DNA from: JAIBJN01 sp035461525
Lineage (GTDB): Bacteria; Actinomycetota; Thermoleophilia; Gaiellales; Gaiellaceae
Assembly: GCA_035461525.1 (NCBI GenBank)
Contig: DATHVD010000048.1
Location: 1 to 64,000 of the forward strand
Direction: 5' to 3'
Length of the DNA: 64,000 nucleotides
The position numbers and the translations under genes are program-made. The notes under the pieces are model-generated. The model ran no database searches. It had not been told where the DNA came from and was given only the letters and a program-made list of their open reading frames with translations. Numbering within the stretch: position 1 is the stretch's first letter; each line of letters opens with the position of its first letter. Shown piece after piece: positions 1-7,750 of the stretch.

Positions 1-580
1 TCGCTCGCTCGCGGCGTCCCCCCGAGAGCGGCACGTCTCGCTCGGACGGGTCAACGGCCGGCGCTTCACGTTCGCGGCCGGGCTGGGGCTCGACGCAGCG
101 ATCGTCCGGCGCGTCGACAAGCTCGGTCGCCGCGACGGCCGGCGGCCGGGCGACATCGCCTTCGCCCGTGCCCTCCTGGGCGAGCTCGCCCGCCGCCGCG
201 GACGGCTCGAGCCGGCGATGACCGTGCTCGGGCACGAGCGCGCCGCCCTCGTCATCGTCGCCAACTGCGACCCGTACAGCTTCGCCGGGCCCCTGCCGAT
301 CCATGCGGCGCCGGGCGCGCGCTTCGAGCTCGGGCTCGACGTCGTCGCTCCCAGGCGGCTGGCGCCCTGGCAGGTGCCCAGTCTCGCCGCCTGGGCTTTC
401 CGCGGCCGGGGCCAGCTTGCGTCCCCGAACGTGCTCTCCCTCCACGACGTCGACGCGGTCGAGGTCGAGTGCGACGCCCCGACGCCGCTGCAGGCGGACG
501 GCGAGGATTTGGGGGACGTCGTGTCGGCGCGCTTCGAGGCGGAACGCGACGCGCTCCGCGTCCTGGTCGGGGATACTTAA
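1..580 (+). CDS. Diacylglycerol/lipid kinase family protein (C-terminal part)
   Basis: The gene is cut by the left edge; the readable frame begins at base 2 and ends at TAA 578-580. The visible residues include NGRRFTFAAGLGLDA and, near the end, LQADGEDLG. These match the C-terminal half of the DAGK/YegS lipid kinase family, in which the (V/L)xxDGE strand closes the fold. The ATP-binding GGDGT region lies outside the window. Family role: ATP-dependent phosphorylation of diacylglycerol or a related lipid at the membrane. The substrate cannot be told from this half. The downstream dehydrogenase gene starts 4 bases after the stop. Confidence 0.75.
   Translation, partial: RSLAASPRERHVSLGRVNGRRFTFAAGLGLDAAIVRRVDKLGRRDGRRPGDIAFARALLGELARRRGRLEPAMTVLGHERAALVIVANCDPYSFAGPLPIHAAPGARFELGLDVVAPRRLAPWQVPSLAAWAFRGRGQLASPNVLSLHDVDAVEVECDAPTPLQADGEDLGDVVSARFEAERDALRVLVGDT
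572..577 (+). promoter_or_regulatory. Candidate -10 element GATACT for the E1-alpha gene
   Basis: GATACT ends 7 bases before GTG 585. This is the same spacing seen upstream of several other genes in the window and predicts a leaderless transcript. It is the weakest of the set because the first base is G. No clear -35 was seen. Confidence 0.35.
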
Positions 581-584
581 GGAC

Positions 585-1625
585 GTGGCAGCCCAGGTGC
601 TTCCGGCCGAGCACGACGTGCGGCGGGTGATCGGAGACGGGGACGGCGTGGCCGACGGCGAGGTCGGCGGCCTCGACGAGACCGCGCTCCTCGCCCTCTA
701 CCGCGACATGGTTCTCCTGAGGACATACGACGAGCGCTCGGTCGTCTACCACCGCCAGGGCCGCATCGGGACGTACGCGATCTTCTGGGGCCACGAGGCG
801 ATCCAGGCCGGCTCGCACTTCGCCCTCGCGGACGAGGACTGGGTCTTCCCGTCCTACCGGGAGTCGGCGATCGGCCTCCTGCGCGGCATGCCGCCCGAGA
901 CGGTGCTCGCCTGGTGGCGCGGCCACCCCGCGGGCTGGTGGAACCCGCGCGACTTCCGAATCGCCTCGATCGCCGTGCCGATCGCCACGCACGTCCCCCA
1001 CGCTGCCGGCTATGCGTGGGGCGCGCGGCTGAAGGGCGAGAGCGCCTGCGCGATCGCGTACTTCGGCGACGGCGCCACCTCCGAGGGCGCCTTCCACGAG
1101 GGTGCGAACTTCGCCGCGGTGATGAGCGCGCCCGTCGTCCTCATGTGCAACAACAACCAGTGGGCGATCTCGACGCCGCTCTCCGCGCAGACGCGCGCCG
1201 AGACGCTTGCGCACAAGGCGGCCGGCTACGGCATGCCGGGGATCCGCGTCGACGGCGGCGACGTGCTCGCCGTCTACGAGGCGACCGCCGAGGCGCTCGA
1301 GCGTGCCCGCGCAGGCGACGGCCCCACCTTCATCGAGGCGCTCACCTACCGCTGCGCCCCGCACGCGACCGCCGACGACCCGAGCGCGTACTGGGACGCA
1401 GGCCGCGTCGAGGAGGAGCGCCGGAACGAGTGCCTCGGGCGCTACGAGGGGTACCTGCGCCGGCTCGGCGTGCTCACGGACGACCTGGCCGAGGAGGCGC
1501 GCGCCGACGCGCTCGAGCGCATGAAGGCGGGGATCAAGGCCGCCGAGGCCATGCCGCCGCCCGACCCCGAGGTCGTGTTCGCGCACGCCTACGTCGACCC
1601 GCCGCCCAACTTCCGCGAGGGCTGA
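585..1625 (+). CDS. 2-oxo acid dehydrogenase E1 component, alpha subunit
   Basis: 346 residues. It is the thiamine diphosphate-binding alpha subunit of a pyruvate or branched-chain 2-oxo acid dehydrogenase, which decarboxylates the 2-oxo acid and passes the acyl group to lipoyl-E2 together with the beta subunit. The ThDP motif GDG (residues about 161-163) is followed by NNNQWAIS (about 189-196), as expected. The region HRQGRIGTYAIFWGHEA resembles Bacillus PdhA. GTG 585 was chosen because the following VLPAEHDVRRVIGDGDG aligns with the family N-terminus; GTG 648 is an alternative. It heads an E1-alpha, E1-beta, E2 operon without an E3 gene nearby. Whether pyruvate or branched-chain acids are used cannot be decided from sequence. 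Confidence 0.88.
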   Translation: MAAQVLPAEHDVRRVIGDGDGVADGEVGGLDETALLALYRDMVLLRTYDERSVVYHRQGRIGTYAIFWGHEAIQAGSHFALADEDWVFPSYRESAIGLLRGMPPETVLAWWRGHPAGWWNPRDFRIASIAVPIATHVPHAAGYAWGARLKGESACAIAYFGDGATSEGAFHEGANFAAVMSAPVVLMCNNNQWAISTPLSAQTRAETLAHKAAGYGMPGIRVDGGDVLAVYEATAEALERARAGDGPTFIEALTYRCAPHATADDPSAYWDAGRVEEERRNECLGRYEGYLRRLGVLTDDLAEEARADALERMKAGIKAAEAMPPPDPEVVFAHAYVDPPPNFREG

Positions 1626-1673
1626 GCCGTTTCCGAGAAGACGCTGGTCGAGGCGGTCAACGACGCCCTGCAC

Positions 1674-2597
1674 GTGGAGATGGAGCGCGACGGCGACGTC
1701 ATGGTCATGGGCGAGGACGTCGGCCGCGCCGGTGGCGTCTTCCGCGTCACCGCGGGCCTGCGCGACCGCTTCGGCGAGCACCGCTGCGTGGACACGCCCC
1801 TCGCCGAGGCCGGGATCCTCGGCACGGCGATCGGGCTCGCCATGGCGGGCTGGCGGCCGGTGTGCGAGATGCAGTACGAGTCCTTCAGCTACCCCTGCCT
1901 CGACCAGCTGATCACGCACGTCGGCCGCTACCGCTGGCGCACGGGCGGCGGCATGGAGTTCCCGCTCACCATCCGGATGCCCACGGGCGGCGGGGTGCGC
2001 GCGCCGGAGCTGCACGAGGACTCCCCCGAGACCTACTACGTGCACACGCCCGGCGTGAAGGTGGCGATCCCGTCGACGCCGGCCGATGCCAAAGGCCTCG
2101 TCGCAGCCGCGATCCGCGACCCCGACCCCGTCGTGATCATGGAGCCGAAGGTGCTCTACCGCAGCCCGCGCGGCGAGGTGCCGGAGGGCGAGCACGTGGT
2201 CCCCCTCGGCAAGGCGCGGATCGCACGCGAGGGGACCGACGTCACGCTCGTCGCCTACGGCGCCATGGTGCAGACCTGTCTTGCGGCCGCGGAGGAGCTC
2301 GACGCGGACGCGGAGGTCGTGGACATCCGTTCCCTGAAGCCGCTCGACGAGGAGACGATCCTCACCTCCGTGGGGAAGACCGGCCGCGTCGTCGTCGTCC
2401 AGGAGGCCCCCCGCGTCGCGGGCTTCGGTGCCGAGATCGCGGCCGTCGTCGCCGAGAAGGCGATCCTCGACCTCCAGGGCCCGATCCTGCGCGTGACCGG
2501 GTACGACGTCCCCTTCCCGTACTGGTCGATCGAGCACGAGTACGTCCCGACGCCCGCGCGGGTGGCCGAGGCGGCCCGACGCGTCCTCGAGTACTGA
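1674..2597 (+). CDS. 2-oxo acid dehydrogenase E1 component, beta subunit
   Basis: 307 residues from the first canonical start (GTG 1674). The motifs MVMGEDVGRAGGVFR, DTPLAEAGILG and the C-terminal transketolase domain (AEVVDIRSLKPLDEETI) identify the E1-beta subunit, partner of the preceding gene. Homology clearly starts earlier: bases 1629-1673, in frame, encode VSEKTLVEAVNDALH, the normal family N-terminus. The codon at the expected start is GTT (1629), with GAGG 8 bases upstream; CTG 1644 is another possibility. The gene is in the same frame as E1-alpha, separated only by TGA 1623-1625. The true protein is therefore probably about 15 residues longer than the canonical call. Confidence 0.88.
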   Translation: MEMERDGDVMVMGEDVGRAGGVFRVTAGLRDRFGEHRCVDTPLAEAGILGTAIGLAMAGWRPVCEMQYESFSYPCLDQLITHVGRYRWRTGGGMEFPLTIRMPTGGGVRAPELHEDSPETYYVHTPGVKVAIPSTPADAKGLVAAAIRDPDPVVIMEPKVLYRSPRGEVPEGEHVVPLGKARIAREGTDVTLVAYGAMVQTCLAAAEELDADAEVVDIRSLKPLDEETILTSVGKTGRVVVVQEAPRVAGFGAEIAAVVAEKAILDLQGPILRVTGYDVPFPYWSIEHEYVPTPARVAEAARRVLEY

Positions 2598-3724
2598 TGG
2601 CCTACGAGTTCAAGCTCCCCGACCTGGGCGAGGGCGTGGCCGAGGGCGAGATCGCACGCTGGCTCGTCGAGGAGGGCGGCCGGGTCGAGGAGGACGATCC
2701 GCTCGTCGAGATCCAGACGGACAAGACGACGGTGGAGATTCCCTCGCCCGCCTCCGGCACCGTGGCGAAGATCCTCGTCGCCGAGGGCGACCTCGTCCCC
2801 GTGGGGACGCCGCTCGTGCGCATCGACTCGGAGGACGGCGCCGCAGCCGCGGGCCTCGTCGAGGAGGCGGCGGAGGAGGCGCCCGCGCCCACCGCGCCGA
2901 AGCCCGCCGCGCCGCAGCGCGCGCAGAAGGCGAAGGCGACGCCGCTCGTCCGCCGGATCGCGGCCGAGCTGGGGGTCGACCTCGACGGCGTCGAGGGCAG
3001 CGGGCCGGGCCGCCGGATCACCGAGGAAGACGTTCGCGCCGCCGCCGCCGGCGCACCGGCCGCAGCCGAGGAGGGAGCACGGCGCGAGCCGCTCCGCGGC
3101 GTCCGCCGACTCATCGCCCAGCACCTGACGACGTCGCATCGCGAAGTCCCGGCCGTCACGGTCGTCGAGGAATGCGACTTCACCGCGCTCTCGGAGGCCC
3201 GCGGCGAGCGCTCCTACGTCCCGTACCTGATCCAGGCGACCGTGGCCGGCCTGCGGGAGTTCCCCGAGCTGAACGCGGCGCTCGCCGGTGAGGAGATCGT
3301 CTACTGGGAGCGTTACGACATCGGGGTCGCCGTGCAGACGGACGAGGGACTCGTCGTCCCGGTCGTCCGCGGGGCCGACGGCCTCTCCCTCGACGCGCTC
3401 GAGGCGGAGGCGCGGCGACTCGCCGAGGGGGCGCGGGCCGGGACGTTGGCGCCCGAGGAGCTGCGCGGCTCGACCTTCACGGTCACGAGCGCCGGCCGCC
3501 TGGGCGGGCTCTTTGCGACGCCGCTCGTCAACCATCCCGAGGTCGGCATCCTCGGCCTGCACCGGATCGCGGAGCGCCCGGCCGTCGTCGAAGGCGAGAT
3601 CGCGGTCCGCCGGATCGGCTGGCTCGCCTGCACGTTCGACCACCGCGTCGTGGACGGGGCGCGCGCGAGCGCGTTCCTCCTCACCGTGATCGAGCGGCTC
3701 GAACACCCCGAAGAGCCCACGTAG
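2597..3724 (+). CDS. Dihydrolipoamide acyltransferase, E2 component
   Basis: 375 residues; ATG 2597 overlaps the E1-beta stop by one base (TGATG). Domain order: one lipoyl domain (residues 1-80) with the lipoylated lysine in QTDKTTVE (K43); an Ala/Pro-rich linker; a peripheral subunit-binding domain (about 115-148, ATPLVRRIAAELGVDL...GRRITEEDV); and a catalytic acetyltransferase domain (165-375) ending in the active-site motif DHRVVDG (H349, D353). It transfers the acyl group from lipoate to CoA. The catalytic domain is a little short, but both catalytic residues are present. The dihydrolipoamide dehydrogenase must be encoded elsewhere. Confidence 0.9.
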   Translation: MAYEFKLPDLGEGVAEGEIARWLVEEGGRVEEDDPLVEIQTDKTTVEIPSPASGTVAKILVAEGDLVPVGTPLVRIDSEDGAAAAGLVEEAAEEAPAPTAPKPAAPQRAQKAKATPLVRRIAAELGVDLDGVEGSGPGRRITEEDVRAAAAGAPAAAEEGARREPLRGVRRLIAQHLTTSHREVPAVTVVEECDFTALSEARGERSYVPYLIQATVAGLREFPELNAALAGEEIVYWERYDIGVAVQTDEGLVVPVVRGADGLSLDALEAEARRLAEGARAGTLAPEELRGSTFTVTSAGRLGGLFATPLVNHPEVGILGLHRIAERPAVVEGEIAVRRIGWLACTFDHRVVDGARASAFLLTVIERLEHPEEPT

Positions 3725-3776
3725 CAGTCTGTTGCGGGCCGGTCCCGACGCCCCGGAGCGGCCGGGAGAAGGGGAG

Positions 3777-3833
3777 AGCCCGGCCGCATGCGGCCGGCCG
3801 GGCTCCCTCGGGCAGGCTCCGAGGGGGAGCCCT
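3777..3833. terminator. Two GC-rich hairpins between convergent genes
   Basis: A 10-bp perfect stem (3777-3786 AGCCCGGCCG with 3795-3804) is followed by a second, imperfect inverted repeat (about 3804-3833, CTCCCTCGG with CCGAGGGGGAG). It reaches the stop of the convergent CHRD gene. Neither side has a clear U-tract, so a bidirectional terminator is plausible but not proven. Confidence 0.4.
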
Positions 3834-4344
3834 ACTTGAGCTGGTCGCGGATCTCGCCGCCAGGGTGCAGCGACGTGTGGACGTTCACGTACGTGACGCC
3901 GGCGCGCATCGCGCGGACGAGCTCGTCCCACTCTCCGGCCGCGAGCCCCTGGCCGGCCGGGCCGATGATGTCGGCGGGGACGATCGTTCCCGTGACGGAC
4001 TCCTCGCCGCCCGTGCCCGCGGGGCAGGCCGGCTTGCCGCCGCCGCCGCAGAGGAAGACCGCGACCCCGCCGTTCACGTTCGCCTGGCCGAGGTGGATGT
4101 GCGCGGCCGCCGCCGCGGCGTTGAGGCCGCCGTAGCTGAGCTCGTAGGTGAAGCTCATCCCGTCCGCGCCGGCCCGAAGCCGGGCGTCGCCGAAGCCGTT
4201 CGACGAGATGGCGGGCACCTCGTTGTGGCTATGCAGGCTGGCCTTGAAGACCTTCTTGCCGCCGCCGGTTGCGTTCGCCAGCGACGCGACCATCAGCCCG
4301 GCCGCGAGGACGGCGAGTGCCATCACGGCTGTGCGCTTGCGCAT
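3832..4344 (-). CDS. Secreted CHRD domain protein
   Basis: 170 residues with an N-terminal signal peptide (MRKRTAVMALAVLAAGLMVASLANA). The rest is a CHRD (chordin) domain: HNEVPAISSNGFGDARL at its start, then AAAAAHIHLGQAN, and the typical ending YVNVHTSLHPGGEIRDQL. Such proteins are exported in bacteria and their role is not established. The start is supported by GGGAGG five to six bases upstream of the ATG. Two cysteines (CGGGGKPAC) could form a disulfide. It is convergent with the E2 gene. Confidence 0.85.
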   Translation of the reverse strand: MRKRTAVMALAVLAAGLMVASLANATGGGKKVFKASLHSHNEVPAISSNGFGDARLRAGADGMSFTYELSYGGLNAAAAAAHIHLGQANVNGGVAVFLCGGGGKPACPAGTGGEESVTGTIVPADIIGPAGQGLAAGEWDELVRAMRAGVTYVNVHTSLHPGGEIRDQLK

Positions 4345-4371
4345 GGCTGCCTCCCTGTTCCTCCCGCTTCC

Positions 4372-4391
4372 AAAGCCCGCCGGACGCGGGC
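4372..4391 (-). terminator. Intrinsic terminator of the thioredoxin-like gene
   Basis: On the minus strand the stem GCCCGC, a five-base loop and GCGGGC are followed by TTT. It lies just past the stop of the thioredoxin-like gene (4402-4404) and upstream of the CHRD gene's ribosome binding site. The U-run is short. Confidence 0.45.
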
Positions 4392-4401
4392 CTGTCGGGT
4401 A

Positions 4402-4725
4402 CTACGCGGCCAGGCTGCGGTCTGGATTGCGAGGCCGCCTCTCGTCGAGGCACGAATCCAGGAGCCGCTCGATGCGGGGCGCGCTCGCGCGGCCCTCGAG
4501 GCGGGCGACGATCTTGCGCCCGGAGACGAGGACGAGCGTGGGGACCTGGGAGACGCCGAGCCGCTCGGCGATCTCCGGGCGCTCCTCCACGTCCACCCGA
4601 GAGACCCGCAGGCGCGAGCGCTCCTTGCGGGCGAGGTGGGCGAGCAGGCTCTCCATGCGCCGGCCGGGGCCGGACCGCTCGGACGTGAAGAAGAGGAGGA
4701 GAGGACTTTCGGTCGAGGTCACCAT
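4402..4725 (-). CDS. Thioredoxin-fold protein without the CxxC active site
   Basis: 107 residues. LLLFFTSERSGPGRRMESLL followed by VDVEERPEIAERLGVSQVPTLVLVSGRKI and RLEGRA is a thioredoxin fold with the cis-Pro loop (QVPT). The position of CGPC reads SGPG (S18, G21): both active-site cysteines are missing, although the flanking GP is kept. It cannot act as a dithiol oxidoreductase and may be a binding or structural relative. ATG 4725 gives the usual length; GTG 4731 is also possible. No strong ribosome binding site was seen. Confidence 0.7.
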   Translation of the reverse strand: MVTSTESPLLLFFTSERSGPGRRMESLLAHLARKERSRLRVSRVDVEERPEIAERLGVSQVPTLVLVSGRKIVARLEGRASAPRIERLLDSCLDERRPRNPDRSLAA

Positions 4726-4794
4726 GCCCACGTGGCAGGATTCCCGCCGCCGAGAGACGTCAAACGGCCCAACGGGGCTCCGCCGCCGCGCGGC

Positions 4795-4800
4795 TAGACT
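4795..4800 (+). promoter_or_regulatory. -10 element TAGACT, leaderless promoter
   Basis: TAGACT is followed by exactly 7 bases and then GTG 4808. Transcription would begin at or next to the start codon, so the message would lack a leader. No ribosome binding site lies upstream of the GTG, which agrees. Confidence 0.6.
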
Positions 4801-4807
4801 CCAGCAC

Positions 4808-5191
4808 GTGGACGGGATTCTGGACTGGTACCTGCTGGGGGTCGTCTTCGGGCTCGGGCTCGTCGCCGGCGTCGGCATGGCGGGCGCGGCGAAGCGGCGG
4901 GTCTGGGCGCTCGTGACGCTGGCCGCCGACGCGCTCGGCGTCGCGCTCGTCCTCCTCGCGCTTCCCGCCTGGGCGCTCATCACGCTCCTCGCCGCCGGGA
5001 TGGTCGGATTCTTCTCGCTCCGGCGTCTCTCGCCGGAGGCCCTTCCCGCGGCGGTCGTCGCCGGGGTCGCGCTCGCCGTGATCCCCGCGCTCGGCTACGT
5101 CGCGGCTGCGCTCGCGCCGGTCGCGGGCGAGCGGCTCGGCCGGCGCGCGAGCGCGCGCTACGCCGGGCTGAGAGTGCTGGCCAAGGACTGA
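4808..5191 (+). CDS. Small four-helix membrane protein, function unknown
   Basis: 127 residues with about four hydrophobic segments: WYLLGVVFGLGLVAGVGMAG, a stretch around VALVLLALPAWALITLLAAG, AVVAGVALAVIPALGYVAAAL and a loop between them. A basic tail follows (ERLGRRASARYAGL). I do not recognise the family. The start rests on the -10 hexamer 7 bases upstream. The next gene, a phosphatase, continues in the same frame directly after this gene's TGA, which implies tight coupling. Confidence 0.6.
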   Translation: MDGILDWYLLGVVFGLGLVAGVGMAGAAKRRVWALVTLAADALGVALVLLALPAWALITLLAAGMVGFFSLRRLSPEALPAAVVAGVALAVIPALGYVAAALAPVAGERLGRRASARYAGLRVLAKD

Positions 5192-5194
5192 GCG

Positions 5195-6601
5195 ACGGAA
5201 CCCGATCGGAAGAAGCTCGTCCTCGTCGTCATCGACGGCCTCACGCCGGAGGCGCTCGACGAAGGGCTCGCGGCGGGACGGCTCCCGGCGCTGGGGGCGA
5301 TCTCGGAAGCCGGCTGGACGACCCGCGGGACGAGCGTCTTTCCGTCGCTGACGCCGGTCTGCCTGACGTCGATCGCCACCGGGGCCTTCCCCGACGTCCA
5401 CCACATCCCGCACCTCTCCTGGTACCACCGCGGCGAGGCCCGAGTCGTCGAGTACGGCTCTTCCTTCTCGGCGATGCGCGCCGTCGGGGCCGGCCGCGCC
5501 ATCCGCGACACCGTCTTCCGGATGAACGCGGAGCACGTGTCCCCCACGGCGACGACCGTCTTCGAGGCGCTCGAGGACGCCGGGCTCGAGCCGGCCGCGA
5601 TCAACTTCACCTGCTACCGGGGCCGCACGCGCCATCCGATCCGGCTGCCGTCCGTCGCGCGGCGAAACCGCTGGTACGAGTCGGTGCTCGGGCCGCGCCA
5701 CTTCTTCTTCTTCAACGTCTTCGAGTCGGAGCGAACCGGAGCGCCGCTCGCCGTCCGCTCACGCCTCGACGGCTCCGTGGACGAGTACGCGGCGGCGGTC
5801 GGCCGCTGGCTCGTCACCCGCGACTCCTTCGACTTCCTCGTCTTCTACCTCCCGGACTACGACTACGCCTCGCACATCGCGGGCCCCGGCGGCGCCTCCG
5901 AGGCGCTCGAGCGCTCGGACCGGGCGCTCTCCGCGCTGCTCGAGGCTGCCGGCGGCGCCGAGGCCTTCCTCGACCGCTACGCGGTCGTCGTCTGCTCGGA
6001 CCACGGGCAGACGCCGGTACAGCGGCTGGCCCGGCTCCAGGACACGTTCCCGGCCTGGGAGGAGGGCGTCCTCGCCGTCGGCTCGAACCGCGCGGGGATG
6101 GTCTACCGGCTCCCGGGCTGCCGCCACGACGCTCGCTCGCTCGCCGCGCGCCTGGACGACGTGTCCGCCGCGGACGTCGTGCTCTTCCGGGAGGACGGCG
6201 CCGCCGTCGCGCGGCAGGACGGCGGCGAGCTGCGCTTCGCCCTCGACGGCGAGGCGTGGCGGGTCGAGGGCGACCGCTCCGTCCTCGACCCCGACCGCTA
6301 CCCGAACGCGTTCGAGCGTGTCTGGCGGGCCCTCGCGAGCCCGCGGGCGGGGGACGTCCTCGTCTCGGCTGCCGAGGGCTGGGAGCTCGCCGACCTCGGC
6401 GGCCGGCACCACCTCGGCGGCGCGAGCCACGGCTCCCTCGGCGCCGGCGACTCGACCGTGCCGCTCCTCGCGGCAGGGTTCGACGAGCCGCCGTTCCCGC
6501 CCGACCCGACGATCGCCGACCTCGCCCCCCTCGCGCTCGCGCACTTCGGCGTGCCCGCCCCGCCCTCGATGCGGAGGGTTCGTGAGGCGGCGCGCGCCTG
6601 A
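5195..6601 (+). CDS. Alkaline phosphatase/nucleotide pyrophosphatase family (type I phosphodiesterase)
   Basis: About 468 residues if translation begins at the in-frame ACG 5195. The N-terminal strand KKLVLVVIDGL carries the first metal-ligand Asp, TSVFPSLTPVCLTSIATG carries the nucleophile threonine/serine region, and VVVCSDHGQTP the second metal site. These identify the metal-dependent type I phosphodiesterase fold. No ATG, GTG or TTG lies before the catalytic region; the first ATG (5474) would delete the metal site and nucleophile. AAGGA sits 7 bases before ACG 5195, so a near-cognate start (or a lost ATG) is likely. The frame is shared with the upstream membrane protein across TGA 5189-5191. 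Substrate unknown. Confidence 0.8.
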   Translation, partial: TEPDRKKLVLVVIDGLTPEALDEGLAAGRLPALGAISEAGWTTRGTSVFPSLTPVCLTSIATGAFPDVHHIPHLSWYHRGEARVVEYGSSFSAMRAVGAGRAIRDTVFRMNAEHVSPTATTVFEALEDAGLEPAAINFTCYRGRTRHPIRLPSVARRNRWYESVLGPRHFFFFNVFESERTGAPLAVRSRLDGSVDEYAAAVGRWLVTRDSFDFLVFYLPDYDYASHIAGPGGASEALERSDRALSALLEAAGGAEAFLDRYAVVVCSDHGQTPVQRLARLQDTFPAWEEGVLAVGSNRAGMVYRLPGCRHDARSLAARLDDVSAADVVLFREDGAAVARQDGGELRFALDGEAWRVEGDRSVLDPDRYPNAFERVWRALASPRAGDVLVSAAEGWELADLGGRHHLGGASHGSLGAGDSTVPLLAAGFDEPPFPPDPTIADLAPLALAHFGVPAPPSMRRVREAARA

Positions 6602-7235
6602 CCTGGCCGCGCTCCGAGCGCGCATGGTCGAGGAGCAGCTCGCGCGGCGGGGCATCCGCGACCAGCGGGTGCTCGACGCGATGGCAACCGTGCCGCGCGA
6701 GGCCTTCGTCGGCGACGACGACCGCGATCTCGCCTACGAGGACGCGCCCCTGGGGATCGGGTTCGGGCAGACCATCTCCCAGCCGTACATGGTCGCCCTC
6801 ATCTGCGAGGTCGCCGGGATCCGCCCGAGGGACCGCGTCCTCGACATCGGGACGGGCTCGGGCTACCAGGCGGCCGTCCTTGCGGAGCTGGCGCGGGAGG
6901 TGCACACGATCGAGCGCATCCCCGAGCTGGCCGAGCGCGCCGGCGAGCGGCTCGCCGCGGCGGGCTACGGGGACGTGACCGTCCACGTGGGGGACGGCTC
7001 GCTCGGCCTCCCCGAGCACGCGCCCTTCGACGCGATCACGGTCGCCGCGGCGGCGCCGGAGCCGCCGGGGACGCTCTACGACCAGCTCGTCCCGGGCGGG
7101 CGGCTGGTCGTCCCGGTCGGCGACCGCGCGAACCAGCGGCTCGAGGTCGTGGTCAGGAGCCCGGAGGGCCCGGCGGTCGCCCGCTCGGTCCCGTGCCGCT
7201 TCGTCCCGCTCGTCGGCGAGGAGGGGTACCGCTGA
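6582..7235 (+). CDS. pcm: Protein-L-isoaspartate O-methyltransferase
   Basis: 217 residues. It repairs isoaspartyl residues in damaged proteins using S-adenosylmethionine. Diagnostic stretches are MVEEQLARRGIRDQRVLDAM, PREAFVG, the substrate loop GIGFGQTISQPYMVA, the SAM motif VLDIGTGSGYQAAVLAEL, and RLVVPVG near the end. GTG 6582 has GGAGG four bases upstream and overlaps the end of the phosphatase gene by 20 bases; ATG 6624 is an internal alternative. Confidence 0.92.
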   Translation: MRRRAPDLAALRARMVEEQLARRGIRDQRVLDAMATVPREAFVGDDDRDLAYEDAPLGIGFGQTISQPYMVALICEVAGIRPRDRVLDIGTGSGYQAAVLAELAREVHTIERIPELAERAGERLAAAGYGDVTVHVGDGSLGLPEHAPFDAITVAAAAPEPPGTLYDQLVPGGRLVVPVGDRANQRLEVVVRSPEGPAVARSVPCRFVPLVGEEGYR

Positions 7236-7358
7236 GCCCGGCCGCGCGCGTTCGTCGGCCTTCGTCGGGGGGGATGCTCGGGCGGGGATGGTGCCTCTCC
7301 AGCGCACCGGCGGCCTCGCTCGCCGTGTCGCCTACCGGACATCCGTCTCGGCACCACC

Positions 7359-7727
7359 GTGGACGTGCTCTTCGACCGTGACCTCGTCCGGCTGACGGTG
7401 CTCGACGTCCTCTGCGGCGACGGCGCGTACCGGCTCCTGCCCCTGCCCGCGTGGGAGATCCACGAGGGCCGGATCGCCGTCGAGTCGGCGCTCGTCTTCG
7501 TCGAGGGCAACGTCGGCTTCTACCGGGCCGAGGGGCGCCCGTTCACGGAGCTCGCCGGCGAGCCGGTGCTCGAGCACGGCGCCGTCGCCGGCTCGCTCGC
7601 CGACATCCTCGTCACGGGCGACGGAGAGGTGCGGCGACTGGTCGTCGCCGGGCCGGGCGGCCGGCGCGAGGTCGACGTCGGGCCCGGGCTCGCCGTCGGG
7701 AACCTTCCTCTCCGTCCGGCCGTCTGA
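7359..7727 (+). CDS. Hypothetical protein, beta-strand rich
   Basis: 122 residues from GTG 7359 (GTG 7365 also fits). It consists of alternating short hydrophobic strands (DLVRLTVLDVL, RLLPLPAWEI, ALVFVEGNVGFYRAEGRPF, VRRLVVAGPGGRREVDVG), suggesting a small beta-barrel, with no membrane segment. I do not recognise a family. It lies in the 515-base gap between pcm and the GtrA gene, and codon use (third-position GC) matches real genes here. Confidence 0.5.
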   Translation: MDVLFDRDLVRLTVLDVLCGDGAYRLLPLPAWEIHEGRIAVESALVFVEGNVGFYRAEGRPFTELAGEPVLEHGAVAGSLADILVTGDGEVRRLVVAGPGGRREVDVGPGLAVGNLPLRPAV

Positions 7728-7737
7728 GCCCACGATC

Positions 7738-7743
7738 TAACCT
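7738..7743 (+). promoter_or_regulatory. -10 element TAACCT, leaderless promoter
   Basis: TAACCT is followed by 7 bases and GTG 7751, the first codon of the GtrA gene. The spacing is the same as at 4795, 18021 and 29966. Confidence 0.55.
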
Positions 7744-7750
7744 TCTGCGA

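Noticed and set aside
252..2537. Long open frame on the minus strand opposite the dehydrogenase genes
   Set aside because: Its sequence is arginine-, histidine- and alanine-rich with no family motif. It is the antisense of well-identified genes; high GC at third positions suppresses stops on the other strand.
1623..5191. TGA as a recoded sense codon, because two gene pairs are in frame across TGA
   Set aside because: Many intact genes here end in TGA at the family's normal C-terminus. Readthrough may be local, but the code is not altered.
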